From assembly GCA_963691705.1 (NCBI GenBank), contig OY829540.1, forward strand, positions 46,288,158-46,352,157: a DNA stretch of 64,000 nucleotides, read 5' to 3'. Below, in pieces: positions 10,431 to 22,870 of this stretch; the stretch's first letter is position 1; each line of letters begins with the position of its first letter. Source of the stretch: Viola odorata (taxonomy: Eukaryota > Streptophyta > Magnoliopsida > Malpighiales > Violaceae). Below the pieces are notes generated by a model that saw only the letters and a list, made by a program, of their open reading frames with translations, was not told the DNA's origin and searched no databases. The position numbers and the translations under genes are program-made.

Positions 10431-11571
10431 AGCATCGTGGACAGAGCGTCCGGGCAGACCAAGGACATAGGGTTTTATCATGACAATCTAGCACAAACAT
10501 TTGTCCTGAAATGAATAAAATAAGTTTTTTCAAGAGATGCTTTGTTTTAAAATTTGTTGTCCCCTGTTTTTTCTTAAAATTGTGAGATGACAAAAGGAGG
10601 CATGACATGGATGGATCCCCAAGAGTAGCTCGGGACGCAAGACGCGTCACTTAGACTAACGCCACTAATCATTCTTCAGTTTTGCAGGGACGTAAGGTCT
10701 CACGCCTCAGCTCGTCATCACGATAGAACCAGAGAGTTCCGCTCGTAGGAGCTGTTGAATTGCCGTAGCAGTGCTACCGGCGCAGCCGGCATCGCAAATA
10801 ATCGGTCTCAAAGGACTAAACGTTGGACCAAAATCCCAAAGCCCATCCGATGCAAGTCACACCGCGATGACTCACGGATAGCCCATCTAAAAGGGAGAGC
10901 TTAACACTCATCAAATCACACTACTTTTGCTAAACATTGCCTTGCATTTACTCCTCATTTGTCATCGCCTTGTCTTTTTCAGGAACTAGGTCGCCCCCAA
11001 TTCGTTGCCTGCAGAAGAACGGTAAGCATACACCCTTGCAGCCCCGCTGCACATCACGGGGACAGAGGGTTATCCCCTCTATCCCCGAGCAACCACGAAG
11101 CCAATCAGCGAAGGTCCAGCAGGACCGGCAAGCAACTGAACCTAATGCAGATCTCGTCCTCGCTACGACTCGGATCGGCAGTACCCGCAAAACAGCTAAA
11201 AAGAAACCAATCAAAGCAAGGCGTCCCAGGATTAGGACCACGTCATGGGAACCCTCGAAAAGTCGAGTTAAAGGAAGGGAGAATCCCTGAACTTATCTCA
11301 TTTTTGTTTTCAAATTAATTTCCCTTTTCGTTTTCCCCTCTGCATCTCACAGGGAAAGGAAGCATCTCGCTGTCATCCGTAGGGAGCTTGTGGAAGACGC
11401 CCGCGCAGCCCCGCTACGCGGTTCAGGGGAGTCCCTTTCTTTTCCCTTTATTTAAATTTGTTTTTATTCTTGCTCGCTTTGATTAGCTTTAAGTCGAGTA
11501 CGGTCGTCTAGCCCACTGGGGGGCAACCTTAGGTCCTCGTTAGAACGTTGCAAATAAGTCGTCCCCCATAT

Positions 11572-11835
11572 TCTAGCAATCAAACGTCTAGCAATCAAAA
11601 CATCTAGCAATCGAACATCTGGCCATCCAATATCCAGCAATCAAACATCTGGCCATCAAACCATCTGGCAATCAAACATCTGGCCATCAAACCATCTAGC
11701 AATCAAACATCCAGCAATCAAACATCGGGCCATCAAACCATCTAGCAATCAAACATCTGACCATCAAACCATCTAGCAATCAAACATCCAGCAATCAAAC
11801 ATCTAGCCATCAAACCATCCGGCAATCAAATCATC
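11572..11835 (+). repeat. Short tandem repeats of ATC(T/C)AGCAATCAAAC type
   Basis: About 17 imperfect units of 14-16 bp alternating CTAGCAATCAAACAT and CTGGCCATCAAACCAT. Many form 30-bp pairs. Non-coding 3' region of the Ogre element. Confidence 0.8.
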
Positions 11836-11999
11836 AATCAATCAAAAATCAAAAATCAATCAAAAATCCCTCTTTAGCCCGGCTCAAACAAAAGCATACT
11901 ACTTTCATAAGCATTTTCATGCATAGCATAGGATAGGAATATTTAATCCCTCTGATAACTCCAGCATCTATCCAAATTACGTGCCATGCATGATATTAC

Positions 12000-12190
12000 C
12001 TGTTTGCTCTTATATCCGCGGTTCGCTCCGACGTAAGCAGTCACAAACAAATCCCGGTAAGCATCTTTGAGCCATCGCGCCTTATCCTTCATGAGTGTAA
12101 GAGCCTGACTAGGTACTAGTTGAGTTCGCATAATATCCAGGGTACATGCGCCATTAGACATGGGATAGCTATAACGTGACATGGGACTTT
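12000..12190 (+). other. Conserved non-coding block 2, Ogre copy
   Basis: The core at 12127-12169 (GCATAATATCCAGGGTACAT, then GCCATTAGACATGGGATAGC) also occurs in the nested non-coding element (21395-21440, minus sense) and, more diverged, in the Athila-like element (54638-54683, minus sense). Upstream, GTAAGCAGTCACAAACA is shared with the nested element. No open frame is conserved across the three copies. Confidence 0.75.
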
Positions 12191-12509
12191 TACGATTTTC
12201 TCCATTTTTTTCATTTTTCCCTCTTTCCACCATATATGTCATCACTCCCCAAACCGTCCATATCACTCACACCCCGGAAGCTAAAGGGCAGTTTCAGCTA
12301 AAATTGCCAGCCGGAAGTAAAAGCACGCCAAGTTCAAGTTCACGATGAAGGAGACGGAAAAAGTCACCAGGAGATCGCTAAGGACTATCACCGAAGAGGC
12401 AGCAACGACAAAGGCCGAGGCCTCCAGACAAAAGGGGAAGGGATCAAGACAAAGGTTGTGCTTGCTCTGCTCTGTTGCATTTTCAAATCAAATCAAAAAG
12501 GGGAGGGAT

Positions 12510-12612
12510 ATATATTTAAAAAAAAAAAAAAAAGAAAAAAAGAAAAAAAGAAAAGGGAAAATGAGATGAAAAAAGAAAAAGGAGAGAGGGGAAAAAGGGA
12601 AAAGAAAAGAAA
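12510..12612 (+). repeat. A/G-rich tract in the Ogre 3' region
   Basis: Almost pure purine on plus, starting with a run of 15 A. It lies between conserved blocks 2 and 1. The nested element has a purine tract in the same relative place (20975-21125 on minus). It could be an internal polypurine tract for extra plus-strand priming, but this is inference. Confidence 0.6.
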
Positions 12613-13139
12613 AATGCTCAGAGACCTTCGACGAATACAAACAATCGAAGAGCCAAAGCAATCACAGCCCGGGGACAACTCAATTCGAGAAAATCTCGAA
12701 GAAAACTTTCCCTAGTGAACTTGAGTAGAAAGGCCCAAGGCCAACTCGAGAAATCTCAAAACATCCTTCCCTAGTAAAGTCAAGCAAAAGAGGCCCAACG
12801 CCAACTCAAGAAACCTCAAAGCAAGCATCACTAGTAAAGACCCGAGAAGAAAGGGGCCCCACGCCAACTCAAGTAGTGAGTTGCAAAAAGAACAGCGACG
12901 ACACTCCCCAATGAGGACTCAAGAAAAGGGCCCCAAGCCGAACAAAAAACACCCCCCAGCAAGGATCCCAGAGCTCACGCACTCTGTCAAGCAAGCATCC
13001 TCAGCGAAAAGCGAAAAGGCTCACGTACCTCGCCCTCATCAGCAAAACATCAGTCATCAAAAACCTTCCAGCAAAGCAACCTTTTTCAAAACAAACTCAT
13101 TTCCAGACGTTTCATGTCCTTTTATTCTTTTCCGTAAAA

Positions 13140-13345
13140 GTCCCATCGATTATTAGAACGCCCATGCATGTGCATCTTCATTCGAAGTCTATTCACTCGG
13201 ATTGACGTTGCGAACTATAAATTATGTATCATGTTAGTTGCATCTTTATGAGTGTAAAACACTTAGCCTTGTTTCAGAGCGTGAGTGCAAACACTAATAT
13301 CAGGTGAGGACTGCTTACGGCTACAAATCGTGGGAAAGTCTTGTC
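13140..13345 (+). other. Conserved non-coding block 1, Ogre copy
   Basis: Includes CCCATGCATGTGCATCTT, CACTCGGATTGACGTTGC, ATGAGTGTAAAACACTTAGC and CAAACACTAATATCAGGTGA. The same phrases occur in order in the nested element (20315-20535, minus sense). Shorter matching phrases occur in the Athila-like element (53825-54015, minus sense). No shared open frame. Confidence 0.75.
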
Positions 13346-13436
13346 CTTGGGGTCGTTACCTCTTGAGCAGGACGCAGACGCATTCTAGGTTCGTATCAAG
13401 ACCGCTGGCGATAACTTTCTTCTCCTCCCAGAGTGA

Positions 13437-14210
13437 CATCATAGTTTAGTCTTTAGCATTAGCATCTCCTCCTCCCAGAGCGACAACATTTAGCATTCTC
13501 CTCCTCCCAGAGCGACAGCATTTAGCATTCTTCTCCTCCCAGAGCGACAGCACTTAGCATTCTTCTCCTCCCAGAGCGACTTTAGTTTAATTTCCGCATC
13601 TCGCGCCTTCTCCTACGGAAATCGGCGTTGTTTAAATTTTCTGCCTTAGCATTCTTCTCCTCCCAGAGCGACAGCACTTAGCATTCTTCTCCTCCCAGAG
13701 CGACCTTAGTTTAATTTCCGCATCTCGCGCTTTCTCTTACGGGAATTGACAGCATTTAGTTTTCAGCGTAGCATTTCTTCTCCTCCCAGAGTGACAGCAT
13801 TTAGTTTCAGCATTAGCATTCTCCTCCTCCCAGAGCGACAACATTTAGCATTCTTCTCCTCCCAGAGCGACAACACTTAGCATTCTTCTCCTCCCAGAGC
13901 GACTTTAGTTTAATTTCCGCATCTCGCGCCTTCTCCTACGGGAATCGGCGTTGTTTAAAATTTCTGCCTTAGCATTCTTCTCCTCCCAGAGCGACAGCAC
14001 TTAGCATTCTTCTCCTCCCAGAGCGACCTTAGTTTAATTTCCGCATCTCGCGCTTTCTCTTACGGGAATTGACAGCATTTAGTTTTCAGCGTAGCATTTC
14101 TTCTCCTCCCAGAGTGACAGCATTTAGTTTCAGCATTAGCATTTCTTCTCCTCCCAGAGTGACAGCATTTAGTTTTCAGCGTAGCATTTCTTCTCCTCCC
14201 AGAGTGACAG
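13437..14210 (+). repeat. 33-bp repeat array with core CTCCTCCCAGAGYGAC
   Basis: Around 20 units of about 33 bp (CTCCTCCCAGAGCGACAGCA, then TTTAGCATTCTT). They sit inside a longer period of roughly 350-400 bp that also contains TAATTTCCGCATCTCGCGC and a TACGGGAAT stretch. The array resumes at 26183, so the nested element inserted within it. Confidence 0.85.
14206..14210. other. Left target-site duplication GACAG of the nested element
   Basis: GACAG precedes TGTCGCACC at 14211 and recurs at 26183-26187 immediately after ...GGGTAGCAACA. Confidence 0.92.
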
Positions 14211-17094
14211 TGTCGCACCGTCGCGAGCGAAATTCGGGACGCAAATGTGAAAACACATAACAATGAAGTCGCCACCCTATTTTTCTAAGGTTTAGGGAAA
14301 CCTAAAAGTCTGAAAAAGAAGAAAATAAAATAAAAGCTAAGGCACAAATAAAAAGGGTCTAAACCCGAGAACGATGGTTCGGGGTCGTTTTATGGAGTCG
14401 GGAAGGTGTTAGGCACCCGAGTCTCATCCTAAAAAGGTTACCGGTTCTAAAAAGAGGTGTTTAAAAATCACGTTGAAAATAAGTAATTTGGGCCCTCAAG
14501 GGGATCGTCACTTTAGTTCTTAAATTTGTGAGATTGATTTTATCCTAATTGTTGTCGAGTTGTTTAACAGAAAATAACATTTTTTATCCTCTAAAAGATA
14601 AAAAGGTTGGTTTCACACCTATTCCGGTTATATTTAGCCGAGTTCAAAATTAGTCCGATTACATGCCAAATTAGGTGGGATTACTACCGTTTTATTAATC
14701 TTTACCAAAGCGACGACCTTAGTGAACAACGATGGATCACTATCATCATCGGGCCAATGCACGTGATTAAATCCTATTTACTAAGTGGTTCTAAGCATGC
14801 ATAGGCTAGCAAAGTACCGTTTTGAGTGAATGCGAGAAAACACGTTGAAAAGAGAAAAACCGGGGTGGGGTCGAACCCGCGCACATAACACATTCGCCAA
14901 GATAGCATAAATAAAAAAACGAAATTCGTGGGGTCGAAGCCGCACACGGAACACATTCATCAAAATAAAAGCGTAAATTCGTGGGGACAAAGCCGCACAC
15001 GAAACAAGCATAAAATAAAGCACATTCATTGGTATAAGCATCATGCAAACAGATTAATTCGAATTCTAACAATCACGCATTAAAATACGTTTATCCAAAA
15101 TAAAGAAGGGAAAAAGGAAAACATACCTGGAGAGCTTTACCTGCAGATCAAAGGTTAGTGGCAACAATTAATAATAAAATAGATAAATACTGCAAATAAA
15201 TATTACAAATTTATTACAAATTCCCAAATAAATAAATACAACAATTAAATTCTCCATTCGAGCTTCGCAATTGGGAATGACGCATCGAACTCCTCGTCGA
15301 GCTCCAACAAGCTCATTGGGGCATCATCACGACGAGCGTGCAAATAAAACATACGAACAAAATAGACAAATAAACGCGTATTAGTAAGGGATTCACAAAT
15401 AAATTTCAAATGATCAAATATCAGTAGGAATGAGATCACCTTACCCATTAAAGTTAGCGGAACATCCGATCAGGATGATAATCGTGAATTCGGTACCTGC
15501 AAAAATGAAGAACGAGTTAATACACGATTTTAAAAAGGGGTTGGGCCGTAGCCCATTTCTTCTATTATTTCCACTCATAGGCCGCAGCCCATTCTTCTTT
15601 TTTTCTTTCTTTGGGCCGCAGCCCATTCTTTCTTTTCTCTCATTGGTTGGGCCGAAGCCCAACCTTTCTTCTCTTCCTTGTCAAACGACAAGGCCCTCCT
15701 CCCCTTTCTTCATTTTTCTTATTCTTCATTTTAGGGCTGCACGCAGCCATCTCCTTCTTTCTCTATTTCCTTTTTTTTCCTTCAATTTAGGGCTGCTGCC
15801 GCAGCCCTCTATTCTTCCTCTCATTCATTTTTCTTATTCTTTCTTCAACCGGACCGGCAGTGAGCGGTGGCCGTTCGGCGGCTGCAGCGGCGATGAAGGA
15901 GCGGCGGCTGGGCGAGCAGCGGCGGTGGTGATGGCTGCGACGGCTGAGGTGAGTATTTTGGTTGTATGGCCGACGGGTTTGAGCGGCTGGGTAGCTGGAT
16001 TTTCGGGTTTGGTTGGATGGCCGTGGGTTGGTCCGGAGGTGATGGTTAGGTGTGTGGTTCGGCTGTGGTGGTCGGGCGATCGGGATAGTGGTAGTTTTGT
16101 TGATTTGGTTGGTGGTTTGTTGGGCTCAGTATTAGTTGATTTTGGTGCTGATTTGGAGGGTGAGATGGGTGAGGTTAATTGGTTGTTCGGATGTGAGGAT
16201 TGGCTGGGGGTAGCAGGGTCGGCATTGATTTTGGTGCTGGTTTGGAAAGTGAGATGGGTTTGATGTTGTGGTTTGTGTATTTTTGGAGGTGGCAGATTTG
16301 GGCGGCTGTGTTGGTTTGGTGGAGGTACGGCGAGGATGTGGTGGTTGTTGGAGGAGCGGCAGTGCTGGTTTGGGTGATTTAATCGGTTGATTTTGGTTTG
16401 GTTTTAATTGGGTTTTGTGGATGGGAATGGGTATTTTAATTTGGCAGGGGATTGCTTTTGATTTGGAATTTGGCAGGGGATTGATTTAATTTGAATTGGT
16501 TTGTGAAGGATTTTTAGATTTGGCAGGGGATAGAATTTGGATTGATTTAGGAGGAATTCTGATGGCTGCCCCCTTTCTTCTGTAAAGGATTTGCTCTTAA
16601 TTTATAGAGGGTGAGGTATATTGAGGAGGTAGGGGTTCGATGATGGTGATGAGCAAGGGATTAATTCAAATCCCTGTCAGAGATCTTTCGAAGAAAAATT
16701 GGAGGATTGAGCGGGGTTTATGGGATCTATTTTTGACGAATGGAGAGGTGAGCCAGCTCTCAGATTTCTTTTGAAATTTGAGGAAAGGAGCCGTTTGTGT
16801 CTGATTCAGTTTGAAAATGGAAGAGGGATAGAGGTGTGATTCGGTGGTATATATATATTTTGGTATTTATTTAGTTCGAGCTAACGGTCCGATAAACCGA
16901 TAAAAGCTCGAATAAAAATACGAACAAAAAATAAAATAAATAATGAAAAATAAATAATAGTAATAATAATAATGATAATAATGATAATAATATTTAACAA
17001 TATAGTGAACAAAAATTATGGACGATAAAAATATAAAATGTGGGTATGTTATGAGATAGTAACGATTACTCCTGTCAAAAATCGGGTAGCAACA
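14211..17094 (-). repeat. 3' LTR of the nested non-coding element
   Basis: On minus it begins TGTTGCTACCCG and ends CGGTGCGACA. The promoter TATA is at 16600-16606 on minus. Long open frames inside (for example 15430-16263 on plus) are composition artefacts: they repeat in the other LTR and match nothing I recognise. Confidence 0.9.
16600..16606 (-). promoter_or_regulatory. TATA box of the nested element, 3' LTR
   Basis: Minus strand CCTCTATAAATTAAGAGC, about 490 bp inside the LTR start. The same box is at 25688-25694 in the other LTR. An alternative AT-rich TATA run lies at about 16846-16858. Confidence 0.5.
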
Positions 17095-17112
17095 GTTGCC
17101 CCCTCTTTACTG
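17095..17112 (-). promoter_or_regulatory. Polypurine tract of the nested element
   Basis: Minus strand CAGTAAAGAGGGGGCAAC directly abuts the 3' LTR start. The same 18 bases precede the Ogre 3' LTR at 26909-26926. It would prime plus-strand DNA synthesis. Confidence 0.85.
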
Positions 17113-18760
17113 TCTTATCAAAAATAAAGTGTAACTGTGATTTTTGATGAGCAGTAAAGACGGTTGCCCCAGCGCCACGAATATTCAAAATGACGAATGA
17201 TATTTGAAGGGCATAAATCTTATAAGCGGAAAAAGAAAATGGTTCCACTCGGACACCATGATGCAGATATGTAAATTGCAAAAATGTGAGCTTACCTTCA
17301 CTCTGACGTTAGTGCGGAAATTTAAATTGCAAGAAAATAAATTCAACTCCACTCGGATGCTGATGAACAACGACTCTACTCAGATGCCGACAACTCCACT
17401 CGGATGTTGATAAATCTACTCGGACGCTAATGGTTCCATTCGAATACTGCGATACAGAAAGATCGGTTCTACTCAGATACCAATGTTTTGAAAGGACATA
17501 AATCTGAAAGCAGAAAAAGAAACGGCCCCATATGGATACCATGTTGTTGAAAAGTAAGATACAAAAATGTAAACTTAGCTTTATTTGATGTTGATGACTC
17601 CACTTGGACATCTTGCAAAAATGTGAATCCAGCTCCATTCGGACGCTGATGGCTCCAATCGGATGCCTCACAGGATATGTGGATAAGGTATGGGGACGAA
17701 GCCGCTCACAAGAACAAGGTTGTGGAGACAAAGCCGCTCATGAAACTAAGGTTGTGGCTTCACTGGGACGCTGATGTCCTTAGGATGCAGATGACTTCCA
17801 GTGATCAGGCAGTGTTTTGAGCTTTAAGTCCGGTGCCTGCAAAATTGAAGGTTGGAGTTCAGTAATTTGATCTGATAAATCCAAGGCTTTCGAGATACCT
17901 GAGAGGGTCAGAAGTGCATCCAATTCATTGATTAGGTTTTGGATTTCTGATGTGACTGTGAGCTCATCCTTTAGTTCTTCCACATCGTCTTCGGACCAAC
18001 CTCCTTAACGCTGACGTCCTTAGGATGTGAGATACTTTGCAGAAATGTAAATTCAGCTCCATTCGGACACTGTGGCATAAATTTATATAGCAGAAAAGGA
18101 AACTGACGTTCATGTCCAACATGATGTTTTGCAGAAATGTAAATTCAACTCCTCTTGGATGCTGATGTGGGAATTTAAATTGTTGAAAAGGAAATTGATC
18201 CGCTCGGACACTGATGCCCACCGGGATATGTTGCAGAAAAGGAAATTCAGCTCCACTCGACGCTAATGGCTCCACTCGGATACCTTGCAGAAAAATATAA
18301 ATTACGGCTACACTCGGACGTCTCCACTCGAATTCCGCGATGCATAAATATAAATTCAGCTCTACTCAGACGCTGATGGCTCCACTCGGATGCCTTACGA
18401 ATTCAGTTCCACTCGGACACTGATGACTCTACTCGAATGTCTTGAAAAATATAAATTCAGCTCCACTCGGACGCTGATGAATAACGACTCTACTCAGATG
18501 CCGACAACTCCACTCGGACGTTGATAAATTCAGCTCCACTCGGACGCTGATGGTTCCACTCGGATACATTACAGAAATATAAAATGCGACTTCACTCGGA
18601 CGTCTCCCCTCGAATGTCGCGATGCAGAAAATATAAATTCAGCTCTACTCAGACGCTGATCAATAATAGCTCTACTCAGATGCTGATAACTCCACTCGGA
18701 CATTGATGAATTCAGCTCCACTCAGACGATGATAATCATGACTGATTCTGCAAAACAAAC
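17113..18760 (-). repeat. Degenerate repeats with CTCCACTCGGAYGCTGATG
   Basis: On plus, phrases such as CTCCACTCGGACGCTGATG and AGATGCCGACAACTCCACTC recur dozens of times at irregular 20-60 bp spacing, becoming denser after 18000. Non-coding. Confidence 0.75.
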
Positions 18761-18769
18761 GTTAAATGG

Positions 18770-19870
18770 TTTTTGCAAGGTGGGGTTTGAACCGCCACAC
18801 GATTTCTTGAAAGGTGGGGTTTGAGCCGCCACACGATTTTCGCAAGGTGGGGATTGAACCGCCACATGATCTTTGAAAGGTGGGGTTTAAACCGCCACAT
18901 GATTTTTGAGAGGTGGGGTTTGAACCGCCACACGATTTCTTGAAAGGTGGGGTTTGAACCGCCACACGATTTTTTGAAAGGTGGAGTTTTTTTTGAACCT
19001 CCACACGATTTTTTGAAATGCGGGCTTTGAACCGCCACACAATTTTTGAAAGGTTGGGTTAGAACCGCCACATGATTTTTTGAGAGGTGGGGTTTGAACT
19101 GCCACACGATCTTTTTGAGATGTGGGGTTTTTGAACCTCCACACGATTTTTTTGAAAGGTGGGGTTTGAACCGCCACACGATTTTTTTGAGAGGTGGGGT
19201 TTGAACCGTCACATGAATTTTACAAGGTGGGGTTGAACCGCCACACGATTTTTTTGAAAGGTGGGGTTTTTAAACCTCCACACATAATTTTTTTTTTTTT
19301 TTTGTATTTTTTTGTTATTTTTTGAAAGGTGGGGTTTGAACCTCCACACGATTTTTTGAGATGTGGGGTTAGAACCGCCACATGATTTTTTGAGAGTGGG
19401 GTCTGAACCTCCATACGTTTTTTTGAAAGGTGGGGTTTGAACCGCCACACGATTTTTTGAGATGTGGGGTTTGAACCTCCACATGACTATTTTGAGAGTG
19501 GGGTCTGAACCTCCATACGATTTTTGAAAGGTGGGGTTTGAACCGCCATACGATTTTTGCAAGGTGGGGCTTGAACCGCCACATGATTTTTGAGAGGTGG
19601 GGTTTTTGAACCTCCACACGATTTTTTTTAAATGTGGGGTTTGAACCGCCACACGATTTTTTGAAATGTGGGGTTTGAACCGCCACACGATTTTTTTGAA
19701 ATGTGGGGTTTGAACCGCCACATGATTTTAGAAGGTGGGGTTTTTGAACCGCCACAAGATATTTTTGACAGGTGGGGTTTGAACCGCCACATGATCTTTG
19801 AAAGGTGGGGTTTGAACCGCCATGCAATCTTTTGAAAGGTGGGGTTTAAACCGCCACACAATTTTTGGAA
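18770..19870 (-). repeat. 34-bp tandem array, about 31 units
   Basis: On minus each unit reads roughly CGTGTGGCGGTTCAAACCCC followed by ACCTTTCAAAAAAT. Period is 31-39 bp, with one longer unit near 19280-19325. About 31 units were counted by eye. Variants swap CGG for AGG before TTCAAACC. Because units rarely contain stops, all three minus frames stay open for long stretches (up to 170 residues), but the frame of the repeat shifts with unit length. Confidence 0.9.
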
Positions 19871-20314
19871 GGTGGAGTGGTAACGTATCTCCATTCGGAT
19901 GTCGATAATGGTGGGGAAGATGGGCCGCCGCACGAAGTTGATTGAGGAGTGGCAACGTACTCCGTTCAGGTGTTTATTGGATGGATTTATTGGAGGGATT
20001 TTGATCATAGTGTGAGATTCCCCTGACGTATATATGTATCCTGCAAATAAGGAGGAAACAAACACGAAGCAGCAGTGGATGGAAAAAAGTAGAGCAAATG
20101 ATAAATGGAAACAATGAAATCAAATCATATATGTTGTATATGAAAGGATTCCCACACTACCCAAAGGTTTGCCCCCAGTATTTTATAAAAGCAACTTCCC
20201 TATCAAGAGAATGTTCAACAAGTTTATGCATTTCTGGAGAACATGTCATCTATTTTCTATCATATAAGCACGCTTGATACAAGTCTAGAAAAGCATCCGC
20301 ATCTTGCCCAGGAG

Positions 20315-20535
20315 ATAACGACCTCAAGGACAAGACTTTCCCACAACATGTAGACATAAGCAATCCTCACCAGATATTAGTGTTTGCGCTCACACTCAGG
20401 AATAAGGCTATGTGTTTACACTCATAGAAATGCAGCAACATAGCACACAGTCAGATTTGCAATGTCAATCCGAGTGAATAAACTTCAGATAAAGATGCAC
20501 ATGCATGGGCATTCTAATAATCGAAAGGACTTTGC
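20315..20535 (-). other. Conserved non-coding block 1, nested element copy
   Basis: Read on minus it has CGATTATTAGAATGCCCATG, TTCACTCGGATTGACATTGC, ATGAGTGTAAACACATAGCC, AAACACTAATATCTGGTGAG and GGGAAAGTCTTGTCCTTGAG. All align with the Ogre copy at 13140-13345. Confidence 0.75.
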
Positions 20536-21369
20536 GGGTAGAAGAAGTGAATATATTTTCTTTAATGAACAGGGCCCGCTGATTGGCCATAGTGAGGGCA
20601 AAGTGCACAAGTCCTTCAGTCTTGCTGGGGATGCTTCTTCCCACTATCACTTTGAGGGCGCAGTGCTTAGATGTTGGATATGCTCCTCCTTGATTGTTTT
20701 GAGGTCAAAACGCCCAGGTTCTTTGATCTTCGCAGGGAACGCTCTTTGATTACTTTGGTGAGGCCCTGAAACTATCCCTTGAGAGGTCCACAATTTATTG
20801 TTTGAATACAACTGGGTTCTAAGTCTTTGAATCTCGGTGAACCCTAGACGATGAGGTTTTTCATGGGTCTGAGACTGGTCGGACTAATTACCACTCCTGT
20901 GTACCACCCCTGCCTTGGTCGTTATGGGGAAATAACCTTCACTTTTTTCCTTTTGGAAGATTGACCTGGAGTCATTTTTTCCGTACTTGCTTCTGCTTTT
21001 CTTTCCTTTCTTTTTTCTTTCTTCTTTTTTTTCTCTTTTTTTTCTTTTTTCCCTTTTTTTTTCTTTTTTTGTTCTTTTTTTTGGTTTCTTTTTCTCTTTT
21101 TATTCTTTTTTCTCTTTTTTATTCTAACACAAAATGCATCAGCAAGCATAGCAAGTACCATTTTCGTGCTGGCTTTCCTTGGTCTTGGTTTAAGGCAGAG
21201 GCTTTCATTTCTTGCTCTTCTCGACGTCCTTCCAGTACGGGCCATCAATATTCAAGGATTTCTTTTTTCTTGTTTTGCAAACCTCACTCACTGTGCACCT
21301 TGCCCCCGGTTTGCAATTTCAGTCTGGCACTGTTCATTGTCTTATATGAAAAAAAGAAAATGGAAGAAA

Positions 21370-21570
21370 GAGCAAAGTCCAATGTCATTTTACTGCTATC
21401 CCATGACTAATGGTGCATGTACCCTGGATATTATGCAAATCTAACTAACACTTTAGTTTAGCATTTGCACTCATGAAAGAAGTATGGCATGAAGGCCCAA
21501 AATACTCACAGGGATGTGTTTGTGACTGCTTACATCTAAAGCATGTTGTAGATATAAGAGCTAGCAGGCG
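21370..21570 (-). other. Conserved non-coding block 2, nested element copy
   Basis: Read on minus: GTAAGCAGTCACAAACACAT, then GCATAATATCCAGGGTACAT and CACCATTAGTCATGGGATAG. This aligns with 12000-12190 of the Ogre copy. Confidence 0.75.
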
Positions 21571-22870
21571 AGATCATGTATGTCATATAATTTCAAATGG
21601 ATGCACAAGTTATCCATGATGCATAAACATGTTGAGCATGCTCAATTTAAGGAAGGTTTGAAAATTTTGGGGGTACTGTGGATTTTATTCAAAGGATTTT
21701 TATTCACAGTTTATACAGTCAAAAAAGCAATTTTACAGATAAAACGTGAGGGCATGACCACTCACAAGAATTTTATGAATAATTAAGAAAGAATTGCCCC
21801 CAATATGGGAATGAATGATTGTAAAAAATTAAAGAGGTAGAGAGGTAAATGGACTTCTCTGGATGGGTGCGGCGGGGCCGCGAGATCGTAGCAAGGATGT
21901 TGCCGCGGAAAAGTAAGTGTGGACCTCACTCTGACGTTGATGCCCACGCAGTGGATGAAAACTGGGTTTTATCCTCACTGAGCATTACGCAAGTAATCAT
22001 GGCATGATTCGAGTTCCTGCAAAAATAAGGGAGAAGCAATGGGTAGAATTGAAGAACAATTTAGAAAAATGGACAACGTAATCAATAGGTTTTAAACTCT
22101 CCCTTTTCTAGTTGAGGCATTATGCAGGTAACCACGGCCTGATTCAAACTCTAACTCGGGATCTTTTCTGGCAAGGTTTTATGCAGATAACCTCGACATG
22201 ATTCAAATTTTGACTCGGGTTCCTGCAAAAGAAATAGTTAGAATGAATGGTGATTCAAAGAAAAAATGATCAATGTAATCAATAAGTTCTAGGATCCCCC
22301 TTTTCTAGCAAGGCGTTATGTAGATAATCACGACATGATTCAAATTCTGACTTGGGTTCATGATGATGTTGGAATAAAATCCTAATTATCTTCTTCTCAA
22401 TCTCCCATGGATCATCACCTGTCAAGATACAAAATTCAATCCATTAGTAGCATCAAGTTCAGGCATGTGTTAAAGGATTAATGATATTCATATGGTATGA
22501 GAAACATCCATTGAGTATAGTGTCGGGATGTTGGAGTGTTAGGGTGATCTGAGCAAAGCGAAGTAGTTGGACACGCCTTAATTTCATCTTTTCTGACATT
22601 TTTGTGTCTTGGGCAAGACAAATTATGACTAATCACGGGAAAGTTCTTCTTTTGGACCCGAGGATCTAGTTTGTCTTCTTCAGGCCATGATTCTGCAAGT
22701 ATTAAGGAAATTAATACTAATCAACAGTATCTGAATTGAATAATAATAGATAAAAGGTGATTTAATGAAAGTAATAATAAAGAAAAAATTCAATAAATTG
22801 AGAGAATATACAATAAAATCGCAAGAAAATTGAGAGCAACGACAATAAAGAAGCAGGTTGGAAAATATAC

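Larger units (their letters stand above)
10431..14205 (+). other. Long 3' untranslated region of the Ogre plus-strand copy, first part
   Basis: Non-coding. It contains short tandem repeats (11572-11835), the conserved blocks at 12000-12190 and 13140-13345, a purine-rich tract (12510-12612) and a 33-bp repeat array (13437-14205). Similar composition and order occur in the nested element 14211-26182. It continues at 26183-26926 after the nested insertion. No open frame with a recognisable product. Confidence 0.7.
19871..22870 (-). other. Non-coding interior of the nested element
   Basis: Contains conserved block 1 (20315-20535), a pyrimidine run (20975-21125, purine on minus) and conserved block 2 (21370-21570). 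Around 21950-22380 are repeats including GCAGATAACC and CATGATTCAAATTCTGACT. No protein domain recognised. Confidence 0.7.

Noticed and set aside
15430..16263. 277-residue ORF (also at 24518-25351)
   Set aside because: Lies inside both LTRs of the non-coding element, has Phe/Pro runs then Trp/Gly runs from low-complexity DNA, and no recognisable domain.
18770..19870. CRISPR-like appearance of the 34-bp array
   Set aside because: No unique spacers between repeats, units diverge along their whole length, and the array lies inside a plant LTR element.
18770..19870. tRNA genes or tRNA-derived SINEs
   Set aside because: Only the B-box-like motif is present; no A box at the right spacing, no cloverleaf and no terminator.
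18736..20065. Long overlapping minus-strand ORFs with repeating WRFKPHLSK / CGGSNPTFQ
   Set aside because: They are the 34-bp array read in three frames. Unit length changes shift the frame, and no start, domain or codon pattern supports a protein.
20922..21248. Lys-rich ORF on minus and the similar one at 12345-12569
   Set aside because: Translation of A/G-rich tracts. The reading frames do not correspond between the two homologous regions.
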